The notes: generated by a model from the sequence alone, not told the origin. Shown: positions 1 through 7,135, numbered from the stretch's first letter. The stretch is 37,533 bases of DNA from Candidatus Caccovicinus merdipullorum (GCA_018715905.1 DVKS01000195.1:1-37533); one strand, 5' to 3'. Translations and numbers: made by a program.

Positions 1-25
1 CAGCCAGATGTGTTATATTGATAAT

Positions 26-124
26 ACAAAGGGGAAAGCCAGAGACGCACGGCCTACCCTTAAACAGTTAAGCTAATATTTTTATCAGCCGTTCACTATT
101 GCGAGTAGTGGGCGGCTATTTTCT
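26..124 (+). ncRNA. putative antisense RNA of the holin-like toxin locus
   Basis: An extended -10 (TGTTATATT) lies at 11-19 and a hairpin with a T tract ends at about 124, so a plus-strand RNA of roughly 100 nt would run into the 3' end of the minus-strand toxin gene. The promoter and 5' part closely resemble, on the opposite strand, the toxin's own promoter and leader (shared TGTTATA.T and GGCCTACCCT). Type I toxin loci of this kind are usually held off by a small convergent RNA. The -35 would lie outside the window, so the promoter is only half seen. The transcript itself is inferred. Confidence 0.42.
87..124 (+). terminator. hairpin terminator between toxin and antisense RNA
   Basis: AGCCG..CACTA / TAGTG..CGGCT arms form a hairpin at 87-117, followed on the plus strand by ATTTTCTT. 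The stem overlaps the toxin stop codon. The T tract suits termination of the plus-strand RNA; the minus strand lacks a clear T run after the stem. Confidence 0.6.
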
Positions 125-208
125 TCCCCGAAAGATTGTATAACACAATCCCACGAGGGCTACAATGAACATTCCAATCTGAACCAGGTCCTGATATGTA
201 ACATACAT
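116..208 (-). CDS. putative holin-like toxin (30 aa, type I toxin-antitoxin)
   Basis: This is a 30-residue peptide beginning MYVTYQDLVQIG, followed by one hydrophobic segment (about residues 11-24) and a basic tail FRGRK. That layout is typical of the small membrane peptides annotated as putative holin-like toxins in Firmicutes, which damage the membrane when over-expressed. The ORF track runs upstream to 310, but a strong GGAGGG site seven to eight bases before the ATG at 208 fixes the short start. It has its own promoter at 301-329 and a probable convergent antisense RNA. Such loci are common stabilising modules on mobile elements, which fits the integrative element here. The toxin family is recognised by pattern, not by a search. 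Confidence 0.72.
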   Translation of the reverse strand: MYVTYQDLVQIGMFIVALVGLCYTIFRGRK

Positions 209-300
209 TGGCTTGCCCTCCTTTCTTTCGTCTGGAGGGTTAGCCCCTCCGATCATGGGAGGGTAGGCCGCCTTTATGCGCTCTGACTTTCCGTGTCGCC

Positions 301-329
301 AGTATAACATATCTTTCCCGGTATCTCAA
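301..329 (-). promoter_or_regulatory. toxin mRNA promoter
   Basis: On the minus strand, TTGAGA (324-329) and TATACT (301-306) are separated by exactly 17 bases, and TGT directly precedes the -10 (extended -10). It lies about 95 bases upstream of the toxin start, leaving a long structured leader that repeats much of the 5' part of the proposed antisense RNA. Confidence 0.72.
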
Positions 330-347
330 TCACATTATTCTGTTTTC

Positions 348-470
348 CTACTGCACTTCGGCAAGCTTTCCCGCCACCTCTTCCTCGACTATCTGTCGGT
401 GCATTTCTGTTGCGACGTCGCAACACTCTGCCTCGCATTTGAAGCGTGGACGAAGCGTGAGAAAATTCAC
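348..470 (-). CDS. small hypothetical protein (40 aa)
   Basis: This ORF is not in the supplied track. A GTG start overlaps the TGA stop of the sigma factor gene (AAGTGA) and sits shortly after GAGGG, so translational coupling is likely. The product (MNFLTLRPRF...EMHRQIVEEEVAGKLAEVQ) has a basic N-terminus, a cysteine pair (CC) near residues 16-17, and an amphipathic acidic helix at the C-terminus. I do not recognise a family. A perfect 18-bp palindrome (TGTTGCGACGTCGCAACA, 408-425) lies inside it. Support comes from start overlap, plausible residue composition and tight packing; the alternative is that this is an untranslated trailer. Confidence 0.45.
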   Translation of the reverse strand: MNFLTLRPRFKCEAECCDVATEMHRQIVEEEVAGKLAEVQ

Positions 471-1378
471 TTAACCCTCTGCATGGCCGTTCTTTCCGTG
501 CTGCTTGTCCACGTCCTTTTAAAGCATTCCAGACCCCCGCCTTTAAGCGCTGCGCTGTAAATCTCCCCTGCCCCTGAAAGGAAGGGCCGCAATCGGTCTG
601 CCTTATCAGGCTCCCTTAACTTTCGAATCGCCCTGGCGTGGATCCGGCTCACTGCCGCCGGCGCCTCTGATCTTCCTCTGCCAATCTCCGAAAAACTCAT
701 CCCAGCCTGATATCTTTGATAAATCACCTGCTGCTGGTCTTCCGGCAATTCCCCCACGCACCTCCACAGCTCACGGGAAAGCGCTTCATGCTGCATCCGA
801 TCTATGATTTCATCCTCCAGGCAGCCGGCAGAGGGGATTAAGTCCCCTACTGTTGCGTCACCCCGCCCATCAGGGCCTCTTACATTGGCATCCAGGCGAA
901 CCAGAACGCCTGTTCCTTCGCTTTTCTGTATTTCGTTGATATTTTTATCGTCTTCACCACAAAAGTCGCTTATTTCGGCTTCTGAGGGCTTTCTGCCGTA
1001 TTCCCGCAAAAATGCATTGTACGCCTGGCTGTATGCCCTCTGCTGATCCTGAACCTTATGGGGAAGACGAAGGCTGCTGCCGTTTGCCTGGGTGTATCTA
1101 CGAAGCCTCTGCCGGATCCAGCGGTCCGCATAGGTAACGAAACTTGCGCCCTGGCCTGGATCATATCCGGCGGCAGCATCATATAAGGCCATAAACGCCT
1201 CTTGTTCCAGGTCTTCCAGGTCTACGCCATGCCCCCGGTATCTCCAGGCAACGGAACGCAGGTAAGGTTTCATCTGCTCGTAAAGCAGGGCCATGCTCCC
1301 TTTTGCGTCCTTTCCGGCCTGGATCCACGCCGCCAGATCTTCATTGCTGGGCGTTTCCCTCTGCCTTTCGCTTGTCAT
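467..1378 (-). CDS. sigma-70 family RNA polymerase sigma factor
   Basis: This protein (303 aa) recruits RNA polymerase to a specific promoter class. Region 2 is clear: VDLEDLEQEAFMALYDAA around residues 52-69, followed by TYADRWIRQRLRRY, the DNA-melting helix. Region 4 appears at about 205-255 (GELPEDQQQVIYQRYQAGMSFSEIGR and a following basic helix). It is larger than an ECF sigma, with a region-3-like middle and a C-terminal extension of about 40 residues. AAGGAG lies nine bases before the ATG. It closes the early operon of the integrative element, so it probably switches on later element genes outside the window; that role is inferred. It could also act on host promoters. Confidence 0.85.
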   Translation of the reverse strand: MTSERQRETPSNEDLAAWIQAGKDAKGSMALLYEQMKPYLRSVAWRYRGHGVDLEDLEQEAFMALYDAAAGYDPGQGASFVTYADRWIRQRLRRYTQANGSSLRLPHKVQDQQRAYSQAYNAFLREYGRKPSEAEISDFCGEDDKNINEIQKSEGTGVLVRLDANVRGPDGRGDATVGDLIPSAGCLEDEIIDRMQHEALSRELWRCVGELPEDQQQVIYQRYQAGMSFSEIGRGRSEAPAAVSRIHARAIRKLREPDKADRLRPFLSGAGEIYSAALKGGGLECFKRTWTSSTERTAMQRVK

Positions 1379-1393
1379 CTCAACCCACTCCTT

Positions 1394-1636
1394 TTATGCT
1401 TTTTTGGCAGGAGTTATTCTGGGGGGAATATAAAAGACCGGCTGCCGGTGCTCATAAGCCCAGGCAATTTCATAGGCCACGCCTCTCGCTCTGGCCATAT
1501 CCTCAAACACGCCTGCCAGAACAGGCTTTGACCGGTATCGGCTGAGAACGTAGAGGGCGGCTCTGCCCTGATAAGGCTGAACGTAAACCTCTCCAAAATC
1601 CAGATAGCTGTTACAGTCCTGACTGCGAATTTTCAT
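1394..1636 (-). CDS. hypothetical protein (80 aa)
   Basis: This short protein has a mixed alpha/beta look (SYLDFGEVYVQPYQGRAALY, then VFEDMARARGVAYEIAWAYEH) and a basic tail. AGGAGG lies ten bases before the ATG, and the gene is packed between the ERCC4-nuclease gene upstream and the sigma gene downstream, with a 15-base gap to the latter. I do not recognise a domain. Its place in the replication/early operon makes it an accessory early protein of the element. An overlapping 60-aa frame in the track is a shadow. Confidence 0.6.
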   Translation of the reverse strand: MKIRSQDCNSYLDFGEVYVQPYQGRAALYVLSRYRSKPVLAGVFEDMARARGVAYEIAWAYEHRQPVFYIPPRITPAKKA

Positions 1637-1651
1637 GCGGTAAATTCCTCC

Positions 1652-2128
1652 TCACTTAAGCGCCTCTCGGGCGAAATATTGAAATGTGTTTGCAATGTAG
1701 TAGCCGCTGTATTCCGGCGATATGAACTGAACATTGGCCCCATAGCGGACTTCCCAGGTTTTCAGGCTGGCCATGTATGCCGAAGGCTTTAACTGGGTGT
1801 TATAGCGGTGGCTGATGATATCAGAATACCCTCCAGGAGCTTCGACCATCAGGTAAACCTTGCAGCCATCATTCCTGGCTCTTAAAAATTCCTTTTCAAA
1901 CCGGTCCCGCTCCTGGGCCAGATTGCCGGATAACTCTTCCAGACTAGCCTTGCGCTCGATCACAATATCACGGTGAAAATAAATATCCTGGCCGGCGGCA
2001 GAGGCAGGAATAAGAAGGGTGTAGTCCCCATAATCCAACTTAGTTTTCTGATAAGCTATTCCTTGACGCTGGAAATATTCCAGGATGTGCCCATTTTGCT
2101 TTTCCCGGCTGTCAACCAGGATAGTCAT
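1652..2128 (-). CDS. ERCC4-domain nuclease
   Basis: This 158-aa protein is a stand-alone nuclease domain of the XPF/MUS81 (ERCC4) fold. The family's conserved acidic and basic residues are visible: DSREK (6-10), YGDY (33-36) and IERK (57-60), followed by a helix LEELSGNL and the basic RDRFEKEFLRA segment. In the wider family these residues coordinate a metal and cut flap or fork DNA. No helicase or helix-hairpin-helix domain is attached, so partners must provide specificity. Lying in the replication operon after dnaB, it probably resolves branched replication or recombination intermediates of the element; the substrate is inferred. Confidence 0.82.
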   Translation of the reverse strand: MTILVDSREKQNGHILEYFQRQGIAYQKTKLDYGDYTLLIPASAAGQDIYFHRDIVIERKASLEELSGNLAQERDRFEKEFLRARNDGCKVYLMVEAPGGYSDIISHRYNTQLKPSAYMASLKTWEVRYGANVQFISPEYSGYYIANTFQYFAREALK

Positions 2129-2175
2129 GTGCCTTAAAAGGTGTTTTACTTCATCCAGGGAAAATCTGTAAGATT

Positions 2176-2433
2176 TTATCGTTTCGCCTCCTTCAGTGCC
2201 TGCCCCTTGCGGTCCAGTTCATCCAGGATAGCCTTTATCAGGGCTGTGCAAAGCGGCTGATCTTCATACTGCCGCACAATTTCCCTGGCCTCTGCCACAA
2301 CAGCATCCCAATACGCCGCATCCAGGCTGACAAAGTAATACTTTTTGAAGAAATTCCATACATCGCCAAAATACTTAAATTCTATGGCCATTTCCTTGTT
2401 TGATGCTGCTATTTCAATCCCTCCTTTGCACAC
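2176..2433 (-). CDS. hypothetical protein (about 71-85 aa)
   Basis: This small acidic helical protein (core MAIEFKYFGDVWNFFKKYYFVSL... ending LDELDRKGQALKEAKR) follows the helicase gene and overlaps its end. The start is uncertain. The track uses a GTG at 2433 without a convincing ribosome site; an ATG at 2391 follows AAGGA too closely. GGAGGG sits between the two and would best serve an unusual codon such as ATA. The first 14 residues (CKGGIEIAASNKE) may therefore not be translated. Similar small proteins are frequent in Firmicutes phage replication modules, but I do not recognise the family. Confidence 0.55.
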   Translation of the reverse strand: MCKGGIEIAASNKEMAIEFKYFGDVWNFFKKYYFVSLDAAYWDAVVAEAREIVRQYEDQPLCTALIKAILDELDRKGQALKEAKR

Positions 2434-3722
2434 GAAGATGCAGAACCTTTTTCCCGTTCATCGAAAGGTGTCTCTCGGGTCCGTTTAAAGCCAGTATAAT
2501 CCTGCACATGTGATTCCTCAAACGTCATTGTTACACCAGAAAAGTCGAGGTAAACCTTTCCCAAAGCGCCTTGCCGGTTTTTCGCTACCTTGATCCCCTT
2601 CTTGGATCCATCAACGTTGTCCAAATTCCAGAGAAGGAGGATCTGGGAGGCATCCTGCTCAATATCGCCGCTCTCGCGCAGCTCTGACATGCCTGGTTCT
2701 TTTGCGCCCTCAGAGAGCCGATTGAGCTGGGAAAGAAGGATGATAGGGCAGTGCAGTTCCATTGCGACCGCCTTGAATGCTTTCGAAATCTCTCCCACTT
2801 CAGCCGCGCGATTCCCGTACCGGCGTTCAGGGCGGACAAGCTGCAGGTAGTCAACGATGATGCAATCCGGCTGCATATGCCGGCACATTCCCCGGATCTG
2901 CGACACTGACTTGCTGCCATCTGAAATCCAGATATCCAGATTGCGTAAAGTTTTGTTTGCGGATTCAAACCGCGGACCCTCGTCTCGAAGAAAAGCCTCT
3001 GCCAGTCGGATCCGCTGCAGATCAATGCCTGAAAGCCTGGAAGCCATCCGCTCGTAAACTTGACGGCTCGACATTTCTAAGCTGAACAGGATCACTCGCT
3101 TCCCCGCCTGTGCCATGTTTAAGAGAATCTGAGTAACAAATGCGGACTTTCCGACCGCAGGACGTGCGCCAATAACCATTATGTCCCCCTGTTCAATGCC
3201 GCCCAGATATCTGTCCAAACGCGGAAAGCCTAAGTGTAGCATCTTATCGGGCCTCGCACAAAAGTGCTGTTCTGCCTCCCTGGACACAATATCTTTAATC
3301 TGGCAGACCTCCGCTTGTTGACTGTCCAAAAGCCCCTCAAGGGAGCTTACTAGGCCGCCGATTTGGGTTTCAACCCCGTCTGGCTGAAAGCGAACTGAAT
3401 TAATAATTCTGCTCGCTTCCCGCGCCTTGTAACCATTCACGACAGCTGCAGCATATTGTCCGGCGGCGGCAGAGGAAATCGAACTGTCAGCGCATTCCCG
3501 CAGACTATCCAGAAGTACCTGCTCGGGGACGTCTGGAAGCTTCTGGGCCAATTCCACAGGCGTCAGGCGATAGCCGAAATCTGCTGCTCGCTGAAATTCC
3601 AAAAAAATCCGGCCCAACAGGCCGTCATGAAACATACTGCCCTCCAGAGCACCACAAGCCTCGATAGCCTGCGGTGTCTGGAGGATTGCGCCAATCAATG
3701 CCCTCTCCGAGTTAAAAACCAT
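2409..3722 (-). CDS. dnaB: replicative DNA helicase, DnaB type
   Basis: This 437-aa hexameric helicase unwinds DNA at the replication fork. The N-terminal DnaB domain begins at once (SERALIGAILQTPQAIE). The RecA-like C-terminal domain carries the Walker A GARPAVGKS at about 185-193 and the Walker B IIVDYLQL near residue 290, followed by LSQLNR and SELRESGDIEQDA, all classic DnaB. The track start (3752) is ten residues too long; GGGGAGG six bases before the ATG at 3722 fixes the start. It lies just downstream of a lambda-O-like initiator, the usual helicase-loading partner arrangement in phages. It is probably the element's own helicase, not the chromosomal one. Confidence 0.93.
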   Translation of the reverse strand: MVFNSERALIGAILQTPQAIEACGALEGSMFHDGLLGRIFLEFQRAADFGYRLTPVELAQKLPDVPEQVLLDSLRECADSSISSAAAGQYAAAVVNGYKAREASRIINSVRFQPDGVETQIGGLVSSLEGLLDSQQAEVCQIKDIVSREAEQHFCARPDKMLHLGFPRLDRYLGGIEQGDIMVIGARPAVGKSAFVTQILLNMAQAGKRVILFSLEMSSRQVYERMASRLSGIDLQRIRLAEAFLRDEGPRFESANKTLRNLDIWISDGSKSVSQIRGMCRHMQPDCIIVDYLQLVRPERRYGNRAAEVGEISKAFKAVAMELHCPIILLSQLNRLSEGAKEPGMSELRESGDIEQDASQILLLWNLDNVDGSKKGIKVAKNRQGALGKVYLDFSGVTMTFEESHVQDYTGFKRTRETPFDEREKGSASSCAKEGLK

Positions 3723-3723
3723 G

Positions 3724-4509
3724 CTATTCCTCCCCTTGGTCAAGATAATCAATAATGGTCCGGTTAAAAAAAGTGCTAAGATCCTGATAAAATTTCAGCT
3801 CAGTCCCTTCGCCCCGTCTCTCCTCCACATACGAATCCACAGCCAGATAGATTTGCCTGGGAGTTAACCTATAGCGTGTTCCATCAATCACCCGGCCTGG
3901 TCCAACAAAACCGCGATAGTACTGAAAGGCTTTTGCTCGTCCTCGCTTTTTCGGATAGATTCCATAAATCCTCGCGAAATCATCCTTGTCTTGCTCCAAC
4001 TCAGTCGGTTTATCCACGCAAGATTCATCAGCTTCAGAATGCGCTGCGTCAGATGCGCAAGACTTTTCTTTAGTTTTCTTTAAAATATTTATTTTATTAT
4101 GTGCCTGATTGGGCACTACCCCCTGTGCCTGATTGGGCACTACCCCAGTGTCTGATTGGGCACTGGTGTCTAATTGAGCACTGGTGTCTAATTGAGCACT
4201 GGTTATCCCTTGTGATTGGCAAAATGTAATTTCCAGGGTAGATCCACGCTGATCTGGATTTAAAACTTCAATCAGCCCCACCTCACGCAATCGCCTGATA
4301 GCTTTCTTCGTGTTCCTGACCCCGCAATTAGCCCACCTGGAGATAAACGTGGCAGAAAGGGGGCAGCTGTCCCTCTGGAACCCAAAAGTGAAGCGCAGGA
4401 TACATAGAGCCACCTTAAGCTCGGTGCCATTCAAGTCTGCCGCCCCAAGCCGCTCCAATAAATCGTTGGGAATTTTGGTAAAGTTTTCCATATCTCGTAC
4501 AGAAATCAC
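3724..4509 (-). CDS. lambda O-like replication initiator
   Basis: The N-terminus (MENFTKIPNDLLERL...LNGTELKVALCILRFTFGF) matches the winged-helix DNA-binding domain of phage replication protein O. That domain binds origin iterons and recruits the helicase. The middle (about 100-135) is a low-complexity linker encoded by a DNA repeat array (see 4064-4199). The C-terminal domain (DFARIYGIYPKKRGRAKAFQYYRGF) resembles the region shared by many phage replisome organisers. The start may be the GTG at 4509, overlapping the upstream stop as GTGA, or the ATG at 4491, where the O-like homology begins. dnaB follows directly. Confidence 0.82.
   Translation of the reverse strand: MISVRDMENFTKIPNDLLERLGAADLNGTELKVALCILRFTFGFQRDSCPLSATFISRWANCGVRNTKKAIRRLREVGLIEVLNPDQRGSTLEITFCQSQGITSAQLDTSAQLDTSAQSDTGVVPNQAQGVVPNQAHNKINILKKTKEKSCASDAAHSEADESCVDKPTELEQDKDDFARIYGIYPKKRGRAKAFQYYRGFVGPGRVIDGTRYRLTPRQIYLAVDSYVEERRGEGTELKFYQDLSTFFNRTIIDYLDQGEE
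4064..4199. other. putative replication origin: five iterons plus AT-rich tract
   Basis: Five copies of a 16-bp partly palindromic unit, GTGYCTRATTGRGCAC, start at 4101, 4125, 4148, 4166 and 4184. They are followed at 4064-4100 by a 37-bp stretch holding only three G/C bases. The repeat spacing (24, 23, 18, 18) shifts the reading frame, so the first two copies encode VVPNQA and the others encode SAQ.DT. The DNA, not the peptide, is therefore what is conserved. Iterons inside the initiator gene with an adjacent unwinding region is the layout of the lambda origin inside gene O. Origin function is inferred. Confidence 0.72.
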
Positions 4510-4856
4510 CCGCCAATCTCACTACCATTTAGGTATTCGGCCAATTTCCCTAAGTTGACCAAGCGCTTATTTCCCACCGCCCGAAAAACTATCTTTCCCT
4601 GAAGACATAATTTCCGAACGTAATCATAAGATAGCCCCGTTCTGGCTGCCGCCTCCTTGACAGAGACCATTTCTGGTACCTGCACCTCCTCTGCGACCGG
4701 TATTCGAATGGCTGTCTCGAGTACAGACATTTCCTCCAAAATTGCCCGTTCCCTTCGCTCATGCTCCGGCGTCCATCGGTTCCCCGTTTGCAAAAGGATC
4801 TCTGTCCTTTGCCTGGCGAGGTCCGTATACCGATCAATCATCTGCTGTCGCGTCAC
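4506..4856 (-). CDS. helix-turn-helix (excisionase/MerR-like) DNA-binding protein
   Basis: This protein (116 aa) has an N-terminal helical part (MTRQQMIDRYTDLARQRTEILLQ) and a C-terminal winged-helix domain of the Xis/MerR-like type. The latter reads VSVKEAAARTGLSYDYVRKLCLQGKI followed by the wing VFRAVGNKRLVNLGKLAEYL. The GTG start is set by GGAGG eight bases upstream. It is the second gene of the leftward early transcript, directly before the initiator gene. The domain is used by excisionases and by replication or transcription regulators of mobile elements, and an excision or early-control role is likely but not shown. Confidence 0.75.
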   Translation of the reverse strand: MTRQQMIDRYTDLARQRTEILLQTGNRWTPEHERRERAILEEMSVLETAIRIPVAEEVQVPEMVSVKEAAARTGLSYDYVRKLCLQGKIVFRAVGNKRLVNLGKLAEYLNGSEIGG

Positions 4857-4893
4857 CTTAAAAACCTCCCTTCACGTTCTTCAATCATGTAGA

Positions 4894-5088
4894 TCATTCT
4901 TCCAGAATTTCTAAAATGTCAACACCAAGGGCTTCTGCCACTCGCCCAAGGGTAGCTGGGAGAACGCTCCGACCAGCAATAACCTTTCCCACTGTTGGGA
5001 TGGGCATGGACGCCTTCCGGCACAAGTCACTTTTGTTCATCTTAGCCCGGGCCATAGCGAGCTCCAATTTGCGTCTATCTGCTTTCAA
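4894..5088 (-). CDS. XRE-family regulator, Cro-like (64 aa)
   Basis: This is a single Cro/C1-type HTH domain: LELAMARAKMNKSDLCRKASMPIPTVGKVIAGRSVLPATLGRVAEALGVD. The track start at 5175 is wrong. A TTG at 5088, seven bases after GGAGG, gives a compact 64-residue protein. The extra upstream residues of the track ORF cover the promoter. It is transcribed leftward from a strong promoter (5117-5145), divergent from the repressor gene at 5228. That back-to-back pair with shared operators is a classic lysis/lysogeny-type switch, and this gene takes the Cro position. Which protein wins at which operator is not known. Confidence 0.8.
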   Translation of the reverse strand: MKADRRKLELAMARAKMNKSDLCRKASMPIPTVGKVIAGRSVLPATLGRVAEALGVDILEILEE

Positions 5089-5102
5089 GTAATCACCTCC
5101 TC

Positions 5103-5168
5103 CGATACATGAGTATATTATAAATGATACCAAAGTAACGGTCAACACAAAATTTATACAAAAGTATC
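5103..5168. promoter_or_regulatory. three candidate repressor operators
   Basis: Three partly symmetric 15-bp sites share an ATAC-N4-GTAt core: CGATACATGAGTATA (5103-5117), TGATACCAAAGTAAC (5125-5139) and TTATACAAAAGTATC (5154-5168). The first touches the leftward -10, the second fills its -35/-10 spacer, and the third lies beyond its -35 toward the rightward gene. This is how operators of a divergent phage switch are placed. Binding by the two XRE proteins is inferred. Confidence 0.6.
5117..5145 (-). promoter_or_regulatory. leftward early promoter of the integrative element
   Basis: On the minus strand TTGACC (5140-5145) and a consensus TATAAT (5117-5122) are separated by 17 bases, about 30 bases before the TTG start at 5088. 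It would drive the Cro-like gene and the replication operon. A candidate operator lies exactly in the spacer. Confidence 0.85.
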
Positions 5169-5227
5169 TATACATGTCTTGAATAATGTGTTATGCTTAT
5201 TTCAAAGTTAATGAGGGGAGTGGTAAA

Positions 5228-5782
5228 ATGGCCTTTTCAGAAAATTTAAAGAGGATTCGTAAGAGCAAGGGAATGTCTCAGGCAGACTTAGCCAAAAAGG
5301 CAAATCTGTCGGAGGTTTCTGTCAGAAAGTATGAAAGCGGAGAGCGAAATCCTAAACTAGAAACAAGAATATTATTAGCTAATGCACTCAGCGTGCCCTT
5401 TGATGAACTAAATGGTGGGCCTTGGGTGGAGAAAAAAGACGGAAATATGTTTTTCTATAACGAGCATCATTATCCGAAGTCCCAATATGATTCAGATTAT
5501 AAAATAAAACCACAAAACTTCGAAAGCAGCGTTTTTCTTTCCGCCAAGGAGCTGTTGATAAAATATCGCAAAGCTTTGGGAATATATGAAGAAGCTTTAA
5601 AGAGCGCAGTGTTGGAATTGGACCGTTTACGCGGAGAAATGGCTAATATCGAAAAAACAATAGATCTATTGGAAAATGAGAAAAGAGTAATCCAAAACGA
5701 AATCATGCTTTTAGAAGCTGATATGAAAACTTCTTCCCAGACAAATACTGAGCCGATGCCGGATAAAAGGGAGATGGAATAA
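5228..5782 (+). CDS. XRE-family repressor with C-terminal coiled coil
   Basis: This 184-aa protein has an N-terminal Cro/C1 HTH domain (SENLKRIRKSKGMSQADLAKKANLSEVSVRKYESGERNPKLETRILLANALSVPFDEL). A linker and a long heptad-like region follow (about 110-170: LLIKYRKALGIYEEALKSAVLELDRLRGEMANIEKTIDLLENEKRVIQNEIMLLEADM), a probable dimerisation coiled coil. The ATG at 5228 is preceded by GAGGGGAG and replaces the longer track start. No S24 peptidase (LexA-like) domain is visible, so self-cleavage under SOS is unlikely. It is divergent from the Cro-like gene and its stop codon abuts the integrase start (TAAATG), so repressor and integrase are probably co-transcribed. Confidence 0.85.
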   Translation: MAFSENLKRIRKSKGMSQADLAKKANLSEVSVRKYESGERNPKLETRILLANALSVPFDELNGGPWVEKKDGNMFFYNEHHYPKSQYDSDYKIKPQNFESSVFLSAKELLIKYRKALGIYEEALKSAVLELDRLRGEMANIEKTIDLLENEKRVIQNEIMLLEADMKTSSQTNTEPMPDKREME

Positions 5783-7135
5783 ATGGCAAGTGTAAGAAAG
5801 CGTGGCAATTCCTACCAGATCACCGTAAGCAACGGCCGCAGGGCAGATGGTACACAGATCATTGAAACAGCCACATTTACCCCAGAGCCAGGAATGACAC
5901 CGAAACAGACAGAAAAGGCCCTGGAGCAGTTTAAAATTGAATTTGAGCGAGAGGTGAAATCTGGCCAGAACGTGAAGGGCCGGCGCATGACGCTAAAGCA
6001 GCTAAGTGAAATCTTTCTGGAAGATAACCGGCCTGTCGGGGATCCAGAAGAAGATGCCATATCCATTACCACTTGGGCTAGTTATAAAAATAGCTTGACG
6101 CTTCGAATCATCCCGCGAATGGGGCACATGAAGATTAATAGTATTGTGCCTAAAACCTTAAAAGATTACTGTAGGGAGCTGCGCCAGGATGGCGCTCGAT
6201 CAGACGGAAAGCCAGGAGGTTTGTCTGAATCCACCATAGCAAGAGATTGCTCCATCATTAGTTCTTTGCTGTCTTATGCGGTGGGAGAGGGCTTGCTTAC
6301 CATTAACCCGCTGATCTATGCGGGGAAACAGAGCAAGGGCAGGAAGGCTCGGAAGGAATACAAAGTAGACTATTTTACCATTGAGCAAACACAGCGTTTC
6401 CTCTGGGCGCTGGATAATCCAATTCCAATCCGCCATAGGGCGCATGGGCAGGTAGATGATACCGGAAAAGCATATCATGTACGGGAGTATGTCCAGCTCT
6501 GGAAGCTTTCTCTTAAATGGCGGGCCTATTTTTACCTGGCCTTGTTTGTTGGGGACCGCAGAGGCGAAAATATAGCACTCACTTGGGAGGATATCAACCT
6601 GGAAACTGGAGAGGTGCGAATCGATAAATCTACCGCTTACGTAGAACGAGAAATCTTCCAGAAAGGAACTAAAACGTACAAATCGCGTACTCCTATTGTG
6701 CCGCCTGTTGTAACCGGAATTCTCAAGCAGTGGAAATCTGAACAGAAACAGATGAGCCTGGAACTTGGAAGCTATTGGCGGGGATACCGCGGGAAAGAGT
6801 TTGATAAGAATTTTGTATTCATCCAGAATAATGGCAAGCAAATGCATCCATCCAGCCCATATCATCAGTTTAAACGCATTATTCGAATCTATAATGAGAA
6901 CGTGGCAGAAGACGAAGCGAGCATGATCCCGCCAGGAGCTACACAACACGATCTCCGGCACACTGCAGCGTCAATCTTGATTGCAAATAACATGGATCCG
7001 CGTTCTGTGGCTGGCATTCTGGGGCATGCGAATGCAGCGACTACGTTAAACATTTATTCTTACTTTTTTGAAACCAAAAACAAGGAGGCTGCTGACATTA
7101 TGGCGAGCGCTTTGGCCAAAACATCCAGCAGTTAA
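5783..7135 (+). CDS. int: tyrosine-family site-specific integrase
   Basis: This 450-aa recombinase integrates and excises the element. An N-terminal arm-binding-like domain (MASVRKRGNSYQITVSNGRRADGTQ) comes first, then a SAM-like core-binding domain (about 60-170) and the catalytic domain. Catalytic residues are visible: Arg in GDRRGENIALTWEDI (about 258), HDLRHTAA (His about 389, Arg about 392), LGHA (about 415) and Tyr in TLNIYSYF (about 424). The start follows the repressor stop directly. It points toward the tRNA-Thr 3' end about 250 bases away, the usual geometry for tRNA-targeting elements, so the tRNA gene is probably the attachment site. Confidence 0.93.
   Translation: MASVRKRGNSYQITVSNGRRADGTQIIETATFTPEPGMTPKQTEKALEQFKIEFEREVKSGQNVKGRRMTLKQLSEIFLEDNRPVGDPEEDAISITTWASYKNSLTLRIIPRMGHMKINSIVPKTLKDYCRELRQDGARSDGKPGGLSESTIARDCSIISSLLSYAVGEGLLTINPLIYAGKQSKGRKARKEYKVDYFTIEQTQRFLWALDNPIPIRHRAHGQVDDTGKAYHVREYVQLWKLSLKWRAYFYLALFVGDRRGENIALTWEDINLETGEVRIDKSTAYVEREIFQKGTKTYKSRTPIVPPVVTGILKQWKSEQKQMSLELGSYWRGYRGKEFDKNFVFIQNNGKQMHPSSPYHQFKRIIRIYNENVAEDEASMIPPGATQHDLRHTAASILIANNMDPRSVAGILGHANAATTLNIYSYFFETKNKEAADIMASALAKTSSS

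Noticed and set aside
408-425. 18-bp palindrome as an integration attachment site
   Set aside because: No tRNA, integrase or direct repeat lies next to it; the integrase and tRNA-Thr at 5.8-7.5 kb explain integration better.
4101-4199. Peptide repeat (SAQLDT / VVPNQA) as a protein domain
   Set aside because: The encoded peptide changes because the frame shifts between copies, so the repeat is kept at DNA level.
6200-6961. 253-aa minus-strand ORF
   Set aside because: It lies wholly antisense to the integrase catalytic domain, has no ribosome site, and its residues show no family pattern.
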